Under the pieces are notes generated by a model. It did not search any database, was not told the DNA's origin, and saw only the letters and a program-made list of their open reading frames with translations. A program made the position numbers and the translations under genes. From NCBI GenBank assembly GCA_029817715.1, contig JARUPY010000397.1:5518001-5582000 (forward strand): a stretch of 64,000 nucleotides of DNA. The letters are read 5' to 3'. Positions 1 through 11,439 of the stretch are shown piece by piece; position 1 is the first letter of the stretch, and the number at the start of each line of letters is the position of its first letter. Source of the stretch: Melastoma dodecandrum (lineage: Eukaryota; Streptophyta; Magnoliopsida; Myrtales; Melastomataceae).

Positions 1-56
1 AGACGCGACCGCACCGTAAAAATCACAGTGGGCCAGGCAGCATATTCAGTTTGTAC

Positions 57-1797
57 CCCATGAGGGAGCGGCGTGTGAACGTCTTGTTCCACTTCTCCGG
101 TGTATCGCTAATCTTATCCATCGAGGTATGGTTGCTCCCCATATTATCAGAGTTCCTCCTTCCCGCAGCACCATCGGGCTGGTCTTTCACGCTGCCACTG
201 CCACTGCCGCCGGCCCCCGACCTCCTCCTGAGAGGGCCGTCACTCGACTGGCTAAGCGACCTCGGCCTCTTCACTGCCTGGACTAGTTCGGTAACAGAAC
301 TGGCAGCCAATTCTTCCTGACGGGCTGGAAAAGGACATCATACACACCGACACAACAGACATCATCATCATCATCATCATCCCTTAGAGGACAATCTCAG
401 GAATCAACCCCTTGTTTGCTTCCACGTCAATAAATTTTCTAGTCGGGGGATTTCGACGCAAATCGTCGAACACCTGGAAGACAACAACCTCCAAAACTAA
501 ACTTCCCGTCTTTTAGTTCGGAAGCCTCGACGGCATGACATTAACAATTCACGCAACCGTCTGACGAAATTGGACTTGCAGTTGTTCTATTGACTTTTAT
601 TTTTTATTTTTTTATTTATAACAATTTTTAAAATTTCTCGTGTATGTAGAGGTTGTATAAGTAATAAAACAAATAAATATATTATTTTTTAAATACATGA
701 AAGGCACGATGGTAGTTAATAGAGAGTGACTTCAGTAATTGGGAAGAGGAAAGGAACGAGGAGGGAGAAATGAATAAGACCGTGGTAGCGAATGAGGGAT
801 TGGGGAAGTCCATTGGGTCGCAGGATGTTGTCCGTAGGGCTGCTCACTTCCACCAGCATCCTGAACAACAACACCAGCAGCACATGACAGTAATCCCTGA
901 ATGTAAGAACAAGAAGCACAAGGTGGGAGTAAGGAGGAAGTACCCGATGAACTTGAGGAGGTTGCCAGAGTCGTCCTTGATCGGGGCGATCGTTAGGAGG
1001 TTCCAGAACGGAGTCCCGTCCTTCTTGTAGTTGAGCAGCCTCCCGCAGAAGCTCCTCCCCCCCTTCAATGCCTCCCTAATCCTCCCCACCTCCCCCTTGT
1101 CCGTCCCCTCGCCCTGAAGGAACCTGCAGTTCCTCCCTATCACCTCCTTGGACGTGTACCCCGTCATCTTGAAGAACCCCTCGCTCGCATACATTATCGG
1201 GTGGTCCTCCTTCCTCGCGTCCGACACCACAAACGTCTGCTGGAACGTCGACAGCGCGTCCTTTAATTCATCCGACACCCTCGGCAACCCCCTCTCCCTC
1301 CCTTCTCCCTCTGTCGTCCCCGTCTCCCTCGAGCTCCTGCTCCTGCTCATCCGCTGCCTCTCATCCCCACCCCCCGACGTCCGTACCGTCACCCCCTGCA
1401 GCTTCCCAGTCTCGTCGTCCCTCTTCAGGACGAGCCCCCACTCCGCAGCGCGCTTCCCTGCCTCCGAGTCTTCCTCCTCCCCCACGACCTTGCCCTTGCC
1501 CCTGTTAAGGGCAGCGTCATCCTTGAGGGCCATCCAGGAGGGGATCTCTTCCCCTTTGCTGGATAGTTGCACCCCATGAACACGATCCCCCTTGGGAACA
1601 TCATCGCCCTGTCCCTCGAACCAGTCCCGCCACGGGGTATGCTGCAGTTGCGGAGGGAGAAAGGCAGGGATGGGGGTCCTGAGTGGGTAATCAGAAGGGT
1701 TGAACACTTCCAGCGAACCCCGGGAGTCCCTCGGAAGCTGGGGGAGTGCGGTGGGGGATTTCTTCGACCTCCAATCCGAGGAAGATGTGGACTCCAT
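57..1797 (-). CDS. PHOT1: Phototropin 1, N-terminal part (LOV1), truncated by window edge
   Basis: Blue-light receptor kinase of the plasma membrane that drives phototropism, chloroplast movement and stomatal opening. Three exons are visible: 944-1797, 781-860 and 57-324, all with GT/AG borders and matching phases, giving about 400 residues; LOV2 and the kinase lie beyond the left edge. The long N-terminal extension contains [20 protein letters not shown] and [10 protein letters not shown], which I know from PHOT1 rather than PHOT2. LOV1 begins near residue 187 ([14 protein letters not shown]) and holds the FMN-adduct motif GRNCRFLQ with its reactive cysteine, followed by [11 protein letters not shown]. 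Exon 2 gives [12 protein letters not shown] and exon 3 gives [17 protein letters not shown], the usual LOV1-LOV2 linker. The start at 1797 is the first Met of the open frame and fits family length. Exon 1 is strikingly GC-rich. A retrotransposon LTR begins about 0.68 kb upstream. Confidence 0.95.
325..780 (-). other. PHOT1 intron 2 with (ATC)n microsatellite
   Basis: Non-coding interval between PHOT1 exons 2 and 3, bounded by GT at 779-780 and AG at 325-326 on the minus strand. It contains a run of eight or so ATC triplets near 361-381 and AT-rich DNA around 590-700. No other gene seen. Confidence 0.8.
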
Positions 1798-2472
1798 CCC
1801 CTCCTACTCTTCCTCCTCCTACGACTACTACTACTAACACAATAACAACAGCAACAAGCAACGACTAAGAAGGGGAGGGAGGGTGGGATGAAACAGTAGG
1901 GAAGACCGTAAGGACACAAATGCTTATGCAAGAAAGAAATAACCGAAGAAGACACAGAAAGTGGGTGGGGGTGGGAGATGTGGACGACTCGTAAGCATCG
2001 CTTTCAAGAAAGAGATTAGGCTTAATTTGGAGTTGTTGTGGGTGACTGAGTGTGTGGGGGAGTGGACATGTGAACGAGAGAACAAGGATTAGGCGTTACA
2101 TTTCTGCTTTTCTTTCTAAAAGTTTTTTTTGGGGGGGGGGATTGAGTGAGCACCTCATGTTTCCTCCTCTCCGCTCTGGGGTTCGAGCTAAATATTTTGT
2201 CCTCTGTTGTAGTCTTGTCAACACCAACTTTCCATCCCCCGCTACATCCAAAACAAAAAATCAACGAAATGAATGAATGTGGTCGTCATGCAAAGCAATC
2301 ATGAACGTTTTACCGACTGCTGGACATGGACAAACGGGCTAAAAGAATATTTTTTTTTAACTTTATTCGATCCAAGAGTAACCGTTGTATAAGTCGGATT
2401 CAAATACGTCAGAAATTTATGACATTATGAGTAATTGATATTCGGATGTTCATTATGTCGTCGCCGTATGAA
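1798..2472 (-). other. PHOT1 upstream region (5' UTR and promoter)
   Basis: About 675 bp between the PHOT1 start codon and the LTR of the upstream gypsy element. It is purine/pyrimidine-skewed near the gene, with a G-run around 2131-2140. Short open frames here lack any recognisable protein character. No defined promoter element can be proven from sequence alone. Confidence 0.6.
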
Positions 2473-3088
2473 TGAAAAAAGAGAGGAGAAAGCAGCGGAC
2501 AGACACCCTTAAGTGGAAGAACTTACGGATGTCATCAACAATGCCTTCGAAATAAAGCAGGAGCACAAGATGGCAAGAACGTGGGGATGCTTGAATGCCT
2601 GAATGCTTGAAGATAAAAAGACTCTATGTCCGTCTGTAGAGAGGTGTGTATACAATGCCTAGGAACGACCATTTATACTAGGCTAGACCTATGTATATAC
2701 GGAAATGAAATATTATACATACATTATGTGTCCTTGTTGCCAACCTACATGGGATATCTCTTTCCCATTTGAGCAATCTTGGCAACAATTTTCTTTCATG
2801 TCTTAGACAATCCGAAATCTTCCCATAATAACTACTCATCTATCAGAAAGCCCACTAGCCTTCGCCACAGAGTTTTCCCGCTCGTCCAGCTGACCGTCGC
2901 TTGATCACCTCGTTGACCCTCGTCGTCTAGTAGCCCCATCGCTTGGTAACTGCTTTGCCCGCAAGCCTTCTCGTGGTGTTTCCACAGCTACCTCCTTACT
3001 GGGCTTTTCGTACTTCGGGCCTCCATTCTGGACCGTTGATCCACAGATGGCACCGAGATCTATAGCCCAGAATTTCTGTTGCTAAACA
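2473..3088 (-). repeat. 3' LTR of the outer gypsy element
   Basis: Matches 23032-23646 along its length with scattered substitutions. On + it starts TGAAAAAAGAGAGG and ends GCTAAACA, so on minus it begins TGTTTAG and ends in TTCA. The neighbouring purine tract at 3089-3104 marks it as the 3' LTR. Confidence 0.85.
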
Positions 3089-3104
3089 TATAAGCCCCCC
3101 TCAA
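3089..3104 (-). other. Polypurine tract of the outer gypsy element
   Basis: On minus it reads TTGAGGGGGGCTTATA directly before the LTR start TGTTTAG, the expected place and composition for plus-strand priming. Confidence 0.65.
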
Positions 3105-4226
3105 GGTAGACGGAAATACTGTAATACGTCTCGCCTTGAAAAAGACCAAGTAATCATTTCCCCGCAACCTGGTAACGTGTGCAGGCGATCATTAATCCCC
3201 AACCGTTGATATCCCCGAAGTATATCAGTTGAGATTTTCGGGGCGTCTGTCAAAATCGCGAGGTTTCTGCCATAATATCTCCTGTCAGAGATTTCTTATC
3301 TCTCATAACCCCGCTATAAATAGCGATGTTCGGATCAGCTTCCCGATCGCAAACCATCACCCTTGGAAATAGTAAGGTTATAAGGTCTCCATCTTTCTAT
3401 CTCCCACCTAGGACCTATGTTCATCACCTTAGTTTGCTTGAGAGCCTTTGTCCACCACTTTACACAAGTGGTTTCTCGCCCTCCATGTAGTTCCATCCTC
3501 CCTTACAAGGATCTCGACTGGAAGGGTAGAGGACTTGAGTGAAGCCTCGGTGGGTTAGTCTTAAGCCCCGAGTCACATCCTGATTGGACTGACTTTTGTC
3601 GTTCGGAGGTTGCTGCACCCCTCTTTCGGCCCAAGAACACCACGGGTGAGACCACTGCCGGGGAGGTCAACCTTCGATCCCACGGCCCTTGGTGGGTCTA
3701 ATGTGGAATCAAATGTGATGACCAAGGTCCTCTCGTTTAAAAGATTCACGCTACAACCACGCCTCTATAATGTGGTGAAGTTGTTTGTTGCAGCCATGGA
3801 TCTTCTTCGTCTGAGGGAAAAATCGGGTACTGTGTGTAACCACCTTCGTCTCCCGTGAGTAAACCATTGAATAGCTCGTAGAGCTCAAGGTGTTTTCAAT
3901 AGAAAGCATTTCTTCAAGAAACAGAAATGCTGTATACTGAGTCATCTATGTTTTCTTTTGTACATTTGTCTCCAAACAAACTCATGTAATGGACCACATA
4001 TTTGAATGAAAGCGAATGCACGTCTTAAGCCCCTTCGCCTGTCCATCTTTGACTTTTGGACCGTCATCAATTTTCAAGTGAAACAACGCTCTTTTTGGGC
4101 CTTAACCATCTTGTCGATTTCTTGATTATAAAGCCTAACAGGGGGTCAAGGTTTCCCGCTCATGCAACAAGAAACTAATCTCCTTCTTCCCCTATTTCCA
4201 GAAACCCTAGTTTTGTTACGACTTCC
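3105..4226. other. Untranslated interior of the outer gypsy element
   Basis: About 1.1 kb between the 3' LTR and the antisense PMD gene. Short frames only; I see no recognisable domain. It may hold the 3' untranslated part of the element and the promoter of the antisense gene (inference). Confidence 0.5.
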
Positions 4227-6754
4227 ATGATTTCTGATGCTTCAAACCCAGCAAACCCTACTGCCCAAGCCCACACAGAGGGTGATGAAGCCGTTTTTCA
4301 ATGGGTTTATGCTGAAGCCACGAAGTTTCACGTCTTCCCTTGTCACGAAGCTGAGTCGGACTTTGGCGCTCCAATGTCGGAACAACAAACGTTGGGTCCG
4401 TTCATTCCTGAGGTCAAGTTCCAACTTCTTTCCAACATGGAAAGGTCGTTCCCTTTTACTAGTATGTTGCCCACCTTCCTCACCCCTGGTGATTTCAAGC
4501 CGTCGGGATGGAGCCCGTCCATACAAACAAACCTCCATTGCTTTCCATCTTCAAGGAGTGAGGTGCATGACCTTTGGATTTCCAAGTGGATGACCAAGAA
4601 GCGGCGCTACATGGGTTGCGATTGGGATCAAGAACCTAATCAACATGTCTCGCTCCTCGATTGAGCCCAACTTGCCGATTGTGTCGGGTTCTTGTCATTC
4701 TGGAATCCCGTCGTCAACTGTTTCTACCTCCCTTGAGGAACGATGACGATCACCCTAGAGGATGTCTATTTCTTAGCTGGTTGTCATCTTTCTGAAGTCC
4801 CCTTCATAACACATCGGCGCAATAATCGACCGACATCTGTCTCTGCCTAATGCAGAATGGGGAACCTAGGAGGAGTTTGAGTTCTACTTGGAGTGGTTAT
4901 CCATGTATATCTTCTACAACCGGGGAAAGCATCCCTGTCACTTCATGATTGGGGTGGCCACCAGCCTCATTGACGCTGCCAATGCGAACAAGCCTGAAGC
5001 TCTGGCCTTCGCCCCTTTCCTGCTGAGTTTGATCTATCGTGGGCTGTACCAGGCAACAGCTAATCCAGCTAGCTTCCCTATATGCCCAACAGATGGTCCT
5101 CTATGGATCGGTTACCTATGGATCATTCTGTACTTCTCGGGTCACCCGTTCTTCCTCATGCGATGCTCGAGCGGAGTGTAGTCATCTCAGCGAGCGCGAC
5201 CCAGTACTGGTCTCCCTTCAGCATTGCTGGTTATATCCAGGCTATGATGGATGGGCACGCAGAAAGCTTTGTAGGCGTGGTTTCTTCCTGGCGACCTTTT
5301 TCCCAAAGGTGGGAAGAATCTCGCTCAAAAGATGTTGAGTACCTTCGACCTACGCTCTTCGCACGAGATTTAGTAGGGGTAGGCCAGACTGGCTTGATTT
5401 TTGAGGTATAAAATCCTCAGCTCTGTGCCCGTCAACTGGACTTCTGTCATCGCTTGGCGGTTCCCTTGTTCATGTCCAGGAACAAGCCACTTGGCATGCG
5501 TGTTGCGTCTACCATGGAGCCTAGGTTGGCCGAGTATTTCCAGTTGTCAGACCTTCCCATGGTTCAGCTCCAGGCGAAACCGTTTGGTGGTCGTTTTCCT
5601 GCTTTCTCCAAGACCTGGTTTGAAGTATGGGGAATGATGTAGGCCTCTTCACACTTGGAGAGGCTTACCCAAGAGGACAACGTAGCCTCTCCAATGGCCC
5701 TTCCTGGTTCAAGTGAGAGGTCTTCGAAAAAACGGTCGTCAGGTGATGACTCGTCGTCGTCGGGTACGTCGAACCGGTTTAAGCAATGGTTTACTTATGC
5801 TTCGCTTGTTTGTAACGGGCTACCTCTTTCATGTAGCAGGTAAGAGGTCAAAGGCGAAGCCTTCTCCTACAGGCTCATCTTCACAAGGGGCCCGCTTGAA
5901 AAAAAAAAGTGTCTCGTAGGCCTCCTCCTCCACCATTGCCGCGAGATATCACTGCGTCCCCTATTCTTGAGGAAGTGTCATGGGTGTGTCAAGTAACACA
6001 TTTTTCGCAAGCTTTGTTTCCTGGTGGAAGATTGCGTTGAATAACACCAGCTTCCTTAGTAAAGGTACCGTTGGTGTTTTTCCAACTGTGGAGATTATTG
6101 ACGGTGAAGAACCCTCCCCCCCCTCCCAAACGCCCATTGCCTCCTGGCTGGATAGCCAAAGCTGCTTCGAGAACCAACAAAGAGTATGGGTAGAGAGGAG
6201 CCCCCAGCGAGGTTGCACTTGAAACCTCGACCCCACTTTTGAGGGATGGGGCCGGAGCTTCATTGGTCGATGATACTCCTGTCGCCTTGAACTTCCCGGG
6301 CGAAGCAATGCAAGTCCCCCATGGCTCACAAGTCTAGTTGACCTCGATAAGGAATCTTAAGCTTTGTTTGTCATTCGCTCTTAAGTCATTGTCTGACCTG
6401 AGCGTATTCATGGCAGCCATTGCGCTTTCTATTTGTCTCTTCCATTGTCGTCCTCAAGCGTGGGGTGAATGCTAAGAATGGCATTGTTGCCTTGTCGTCT
6501 ATAATGGACGACTTGGGACGAGCAGGAGCTGATTTACATGAGATGCGCGTTATACTCTCGCTTCTTCGGAAGTCATTCTGGTGTTCGTGAGCTGAACGAC
6601 AGGAGAGGCAACTGAGCGCGCGGCCATCGACCAAGAGCGAGAGACATTCAAGAGGGATTGGGACAGGGTTGTGGAGGCTGAGGCAAAGGAGGTTGTGGTA
6701 GCCAGAGTGCTGGATCGGGCAAAACACCTATTGTCTTCATTGCTTGTTGACTGA
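4227..6754 (+). pseudogene. Decayed plant mobile domain (PMD) gene, antisense inside gypsy element
   Basis: On plus, opposite to the surrounding retrotransposon. The first frame (4227-4664) starts MISDASNPANP and ends near WISKWMTKKRRYMG. After stops and frameshifts the protein continues as FLSFWNPVVNCFYLP, GTMTITLEDVYFLAGCHL (about 4690-4800), then EALAFAPFLLSLIYRGLYQ and GPLWIGYLW (about 4990-5130). This order is typical of the plant mobile domain found in MAIN/MAIL-type proteins and in several transposons. A Ser/Lys/Arg-rich stretch follows (about 5720-5900), and the 3' end (about 6620-6754) gives a charged, coiled-coil-like segment with ERETFKRDWDRVVEAEAKE, ending in TGA. At least six stops or shifts make it a pseudogene. 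It could be a captured host gene or a standard antisense ORF of this lineage. Confidence 0.75.
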
Positions 6755-6789
6755 ATTGTTACGTTTGCATTTGTCCCCAGACTGTGGGG

Positions 6790-7560
6790 AATCGTTTTAA
6801 GATAATGTTTTTGTGCATTTCACATATCGTTGGCCTATATTTTTTCAAATACTTGCCATTGACCTTGAAATTGGGCACCGATCTGTTGAGCCCCTTAGGC
6901 GATAGCAATTCCCAAGGTGGGTTTCAATTACATGGAAGGGGCCTTCCCAATTCGGTGTCTATTTTCCCTGAAAGTAATTGCAAACACCCTCGGGCAGTCT
7001 CGGATTCCAGACTAGGTCTCCCTTACTAAATGACCGAGGTACTACTCTTTTGTTATAGTAGCGGGCGATGTTTTTCTTATGAGCTTCCAGATGATTCATC
7101 ACATTGATTCTAGTGGTTTCCAGATCTTCTAACTCAATATGCATGTCTTCATCGTATCCCTCGTTTTCTCCAAGGTGCTTAAGAAGTCTAAGCGATCGTT
7201 ATCGCACTTATATTGGAAGCATCACATCCCAACCGTACACGAGGCTGAACGGGACGACGCCTATGCTTTCTCCTTTTGTGACCCCGAGTGCCCATAACGT
7301 TTCCTGAACACCTATGAACAGCTTCTTAATTTCATCGTAGACCATTTGGCCTACTTCTCGTGACATCCTCCTTGGAGTTTGTTCAACAGGCTTAAAGTTG
7401 TTATACATCAGGAATCGATGCTCGACCAAGTCTTAGTTAAGGCCAGGCATCTCTATGTAATCCCAGGCAAAACAATCTTTGTATGTGTGAAGCACTTTGC
7501 TAATGTCACCTACTTTAGCCACGCTTAATAATGAGTTGAGATAGATGACACGTGGTAATC
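6790..7560 (-). pseudogene. Gypsy pol remnant: RT start joined to integrase C-terminus by deletion
   Basis: On minus, CFAWDYIEMPGLN (about 7440-7480) and LVEHRFLMYNNFKPVEQTP to VYDEIKKLF match the N-terminal edge of a gypsy RT. The next residues jump to ETLWALGVTKG and PFSLVYGWDVMLP, the C-terminal integrase block. The catalytic RT, RNase H and integrase core are missing, with the junction near 7312. The integrase tail continues as KKNIARYYNKRVVPRSFSKGDLVW (7000-7090) and, with stops, to NGKYLKKY (about 6840). The open 7208-7429 frame is therefore a deletion product, not a functional protein. Confidence 0.75.
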
Positions 7561-8093
7561 AACGGTCCCTAAGTTTATCTCACTTAGTAGATCACATAGA
7601 ATGACAAAAGCATTAGAAACTTCTTTATTCATTGAATTAATTGACACTCTTGGCGTGCCAGAAAAAACACATTACATCGTGCTTCGTTTATTTTGGACAC
7701 CCTATAACTAGCTAGTCTTTCTAGGACGTCCGATATCGGATCGAGCGTTTCACTCTCTATTGGACGAAGGCGGGTTGAGAACTTTATCGGGCTCCAAGTA
7801 CGTCTTCGTCTGATGAGTGTCACAATTGTCTTCTATCCCGGCTTCGCGCATATCTTTCTCAAGCAGGGTTAGGTCTTTATCAACGTCGGGCTGTAGTTAT
7901 CACTCCATCCAGTTGGGACAATTGGGTGTTGAGGTGGTGCCAAAGGTGGTCCGTCATACGAAACCAGGAACTCGTAGCATGTTTAGCCTAAGGACCCGAC
8001 GTTTGGGTCTTCCAACGCATATCTTTGCTCTAGTGTCATGTCCTTGACTTGCTTTACCGCCCCTGGGCAAACATAGGGCATGTTAGCAATCTT

Positions 8094-8500
8094 ACTCACC
8101 TCTCCCATGATAACCTCTTAACCTGTTTTCTCCATAGTAGAAGTTCTTGATAAAGAGTAGAGGGTAGAGCACCGGCCTTGTGCTACCAATCTCTTCTGAG
8201 TAGGGCACTAAAGGAAGAATTTATGTCGACGGCAAAAAAAGTCGTCTTCTTTTCATGTGTGCCTACTCGGAGTCTAACAGATACCACGCCTAGACAAAAG
8301 GAGGTAGTCCTGTTATATCCGCTGTCCCTTACGTTAGCCTTTCCCAATTCGGCTATGTCATCCCCTAAGCGCTTATATGCTTCAAGGGGGAGGACGTTGA
8401 TAGTTGCTCCTTATCAATAAGGACATGGCGCACGCCATGTTATTGATCGTCGTTTGAATGTGCAGCGGGAACATATGTTTTCGGAGTGATGCTGGAGGCT
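8094..8500 (-). pseudogene. Gypsy aspartic protease remnant
   Basis: Minus-strand frames read MFPLHIQTTINNMACAM, then after frameshifts LIDKGATINVLPLEAYKRLG, matching the retropepsin VDNGATINVLPL block of the gypsy element at 43-52 kb. Further down TTFFAVDINSSFSALLRRDW and HKAGALPSTLYQELLLW match its FFVIDIIPTFNALLGRDWLHKA block. Frameshifts and a stop after RRDW show it is dead. Confidence 0.7.
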
Positions 8501-9199
8501 CTTTTAGCCATCTACTTGGGAAGTTTCGCAGTATTTCAGTAATGGAATTGTGATTGAAAGGGAACAACAACCTACCTTCTGTCTGGCTGTCTCCTTTCTT
8601 AGCAAACTTGGTCGGTAGCATGAGAACATTGCAACTAGTCCCATTCGCCTTGGGTGGAGTCTCGGACTAGACTAGGTTGTAGTCGTTCAGCATATTGGAC
8701 ACAATGTCGATTTCACTTGATTCCTTAGTCTTTTTAGTATTAGGGGCTACCAGTTTGGCGCGCCTTTCCGCGGCGGCGCTGTTCTCTCTCTCTCCGTCTT
8801 TTGGTTCTCTCAGTGGGTATCTAGGGTTGTGTTCCCGTACCCTCCTTGTCCTATGTATCCGTAACTGGGATGACAGGAACGTTGATGTAGCGTGAGTGTT
8901 TGAGAGGTTGCGGGCAATTATCAACTTGAACAAACTCCCTCTTATGTGAGTCGTAACCCCTTTTGAAGTTTCCCTCAAACGGAGGTTCCAAGAGATAGGT
9001 AGACTCAGAGTCAGGCAAATTTCCTAATGGAGGGTCGACTGTCTCCACCTTGATCTTTCCTTCGGATGCCATGCCCGCCAGTAGTAGGAAGTACTGGTTA
9101 CAGCAGAGTTGGCACATCTAGATGATGAGTACCTTATTTGCTATAGGTTTGCACCTGTAACAAAGCATGTCGGTTGTTAGAAATTGGGTTGTCGAAGTC

Positions 9200-11434
9200 C
9201 TTTCTCTCATTGCATTCTTGTCGCCTCGAGGGTGATCTTGTTGCCTCGTATTTTCCTTCGCTTGTTGAGGTCCAAAGCGAGCGATAACGAGTCACCTGTG
9301 GAGTTTTTTGTTGCGAGGTTCTTTTCGAATTTCTTCACTCTCACCCATAATTCCCTGTCTCATGAGTTATTCAGGGGTGTAGAGTTCCCTCGTTCCAATT
9401 GGTGGGTGCCCTCGTTCTTGATGTTTCTCTGTGCGTTGATGCACCCTTAGACCACTATTGCTTCCCATGGCCATCTCCTCAAGGCGGTTAAGGTCGTACC
9501 ATTCTGCTATCCTTTCATTCAGCAAGTACTTCCTAAATGTATGGCACCGATCAGTGGTATGGGAAGCATCCATGTGTCAGCGACAAAGATCATGTCGTAT
9601 GCTCTTAAGATCAACAGGGCACTAGAGTATTCTCTTGCTTATGAGCCACTTGAACAGCATGTTGGCAATGATTGCCAAACCAGTTTCGATCGATTGGTCT
9701 TGGTCTCCCTGCATTAATAAAGGGGAGACAATTAGGCAGTTGACATCGAAGGCGTTTATATCAACCAGGTCGCCAAACGGGTGCGACTATGTTAATGCCT
9801 GGTCCCCCAAATCTGGGAAGCGTAACTCTTTAGACTCTATTAGATCTTGCACCAAGTTCCTAAACGTAATGTAATCCCTATGGTGCTGGTGAACGACCCA
9901 TGCCAATTACAGAAGTTTATAGACTTCTCTCTATCAGTGCGAGGAAGTCAATGGCCTATTTTTAGTCAAATTCGCCTATTTTTAAGCATGAATTCAAAGA
10001 TTTCATCAGCCTTGGCCTCATCGAAGGAGTACTTCGTTTCCTTCTGTGTCTTTGGAAAGGCTTTGGCTCCGAAGTTCTTTTTAGTCAACTCTTCGCAGGT
10101 CAGGGGTTGGCCCTTTACATACTCTGTGACGTCGTCGTCTACAACTAGTTCCACTTGGTAGGTTACCAAGGGTCATGTTCTTTCGCCTGAGTTTTCTCTC
10201 TGAGGATGTTCTCATATCGAATTGCCCTTCTGGCTAACTTATTCCAATCCCTGAACACTTCTCCCTTTAGCTTTTTCCTAAGCCGGAGAAGGAGGGAATC
10301 ATGAGCTATGGCTATGAGCTCGGCTTCAGATGCAGAGGTTTTGCATCTCAGCCTTGCCTTCCGAAGTCTGTTCAGGAAGACTGCCACGGGTTCCCAAGTT
10401 GCTTCATGTGAGTGAGGTCTTGTAGTGTCACTGCTAGGTCAATCTAAGCGAATGCCAGAGTGAATTTGACCTACATATCCTCCCAATTTCTCACTAATTT
10501 CGAGGAAAGGTTCACATATCACGTAAAGGCCGCTTCTGTGAGTGAGCAAGGAAACAAGTGAAGTTTTCAGAACCCATTAGTAGTGGCTTCTCCAGCCTGG
10601 TGAGTGAAGCAGGCGACATGATCCACGGGCGAAATGCCTTCTTCGCCCGAGAAACGGGCAAATGCAGGCACACGATATCCCCTTGGAAAAGGATAGTCCT
10701 GGTCGATGTTGTTAGGGTAAGGAGCTCGTTAGAGTTCAACCTCATTCATATCGTTCGCTCCAGGGATCGCCTGCTCAACAAGTCGGGCTACATAATCCCA
10801 TATTTCGAGCATGAGACCTGGTGGAGCCATCGCCTCTTACATGGCCATCCCTCTTCCACGTACGGGTTGGGGAATGTACTCAGGGTGTTGGTAATCCTCA
10901 AGAGGACGAAAAGGCTCACTCTCCACCGACCTATAGACATCCTCCCTCCTTCGGAGCGGAGGTCGATAAGTAGCTTGAGGATCTTGCCATACAGTTGTTC
11001 CACCCTTGTCTTTCACAAGCAGTGGATTGTTGTGTGTAAACCCTTTGGGGACTGTGGAGATAATAGGGACGTCCCCCAAGTCGGTCTTTTTCTTTCCTTC
11101 GGCTATTGACGCCCTATGAGCATCATAATCGAGTTGGTGTTTGTTGGCCGATTCACCCTTCTCCTTATCAGCGCTGTTTATGGGCACCCATTATATGGTT
11201 TCTAGGTTCTAGACGACGACATCTGTCTTGGAGCCGATTTTCTCCTTGAAGGCTCGTACTTCTGATCGATAGCACTGACCCTCTCCATTAAGACCTGGAG
11301 AGTACTCATGATGGCAGACAGCTCTCCAGCGATGGTTGGTTTCGAGTTGTTTCCATCGCTGTTGTTTTCCCCATCAGAGTATTATCTTCGAGGTTGTTTG
11401 AATGGGTACCATGTCTAGTTCTCAGTATTGTTGG
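9200..11434 (-). pseudogene. Gypsy gag remnant, split by the copia insertion
   Basis: Minus-strand pieces line up with the gag of the 43-52 kb element: RVPAFARFSGEE and FTHQAGEATTN (about 10600-10700), FLNRLRKARLRCKTSASEAE (10300-10380), RAIRYENILREKTQAKE (about 10190), KETKYSFDEAKADEIFEFML (about 9990), and HMDASHTTDRCHTFRKYL followed by EWYDLNRLEEMAMG (9450-9570). The latter carries a C/H-rich THTTDRC-like motif that looks like a zinc-binding repeat. Multiple stops and shifts. The start of gag lies on the far side of the copia insertion, near 22961, where MFGSGLSNGHFRSG can be read into the target site. Confidence 0.75.
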
Positions 11435-11439
11435 CCTAG
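11435..11439. repeat. Target site duplication CCTAG (left) of the copia element
   Basis: CCTAG directly before the LTR; an identical copy lies at 22893-22897. Confidence 0.9.

Noticed and set aside
1148..1579. 143-codon plus-strand frame opposite PHOT1 exon 1
   Set aside because: Composition reflects the GC-rich antisense of a well supported exon; no domain.
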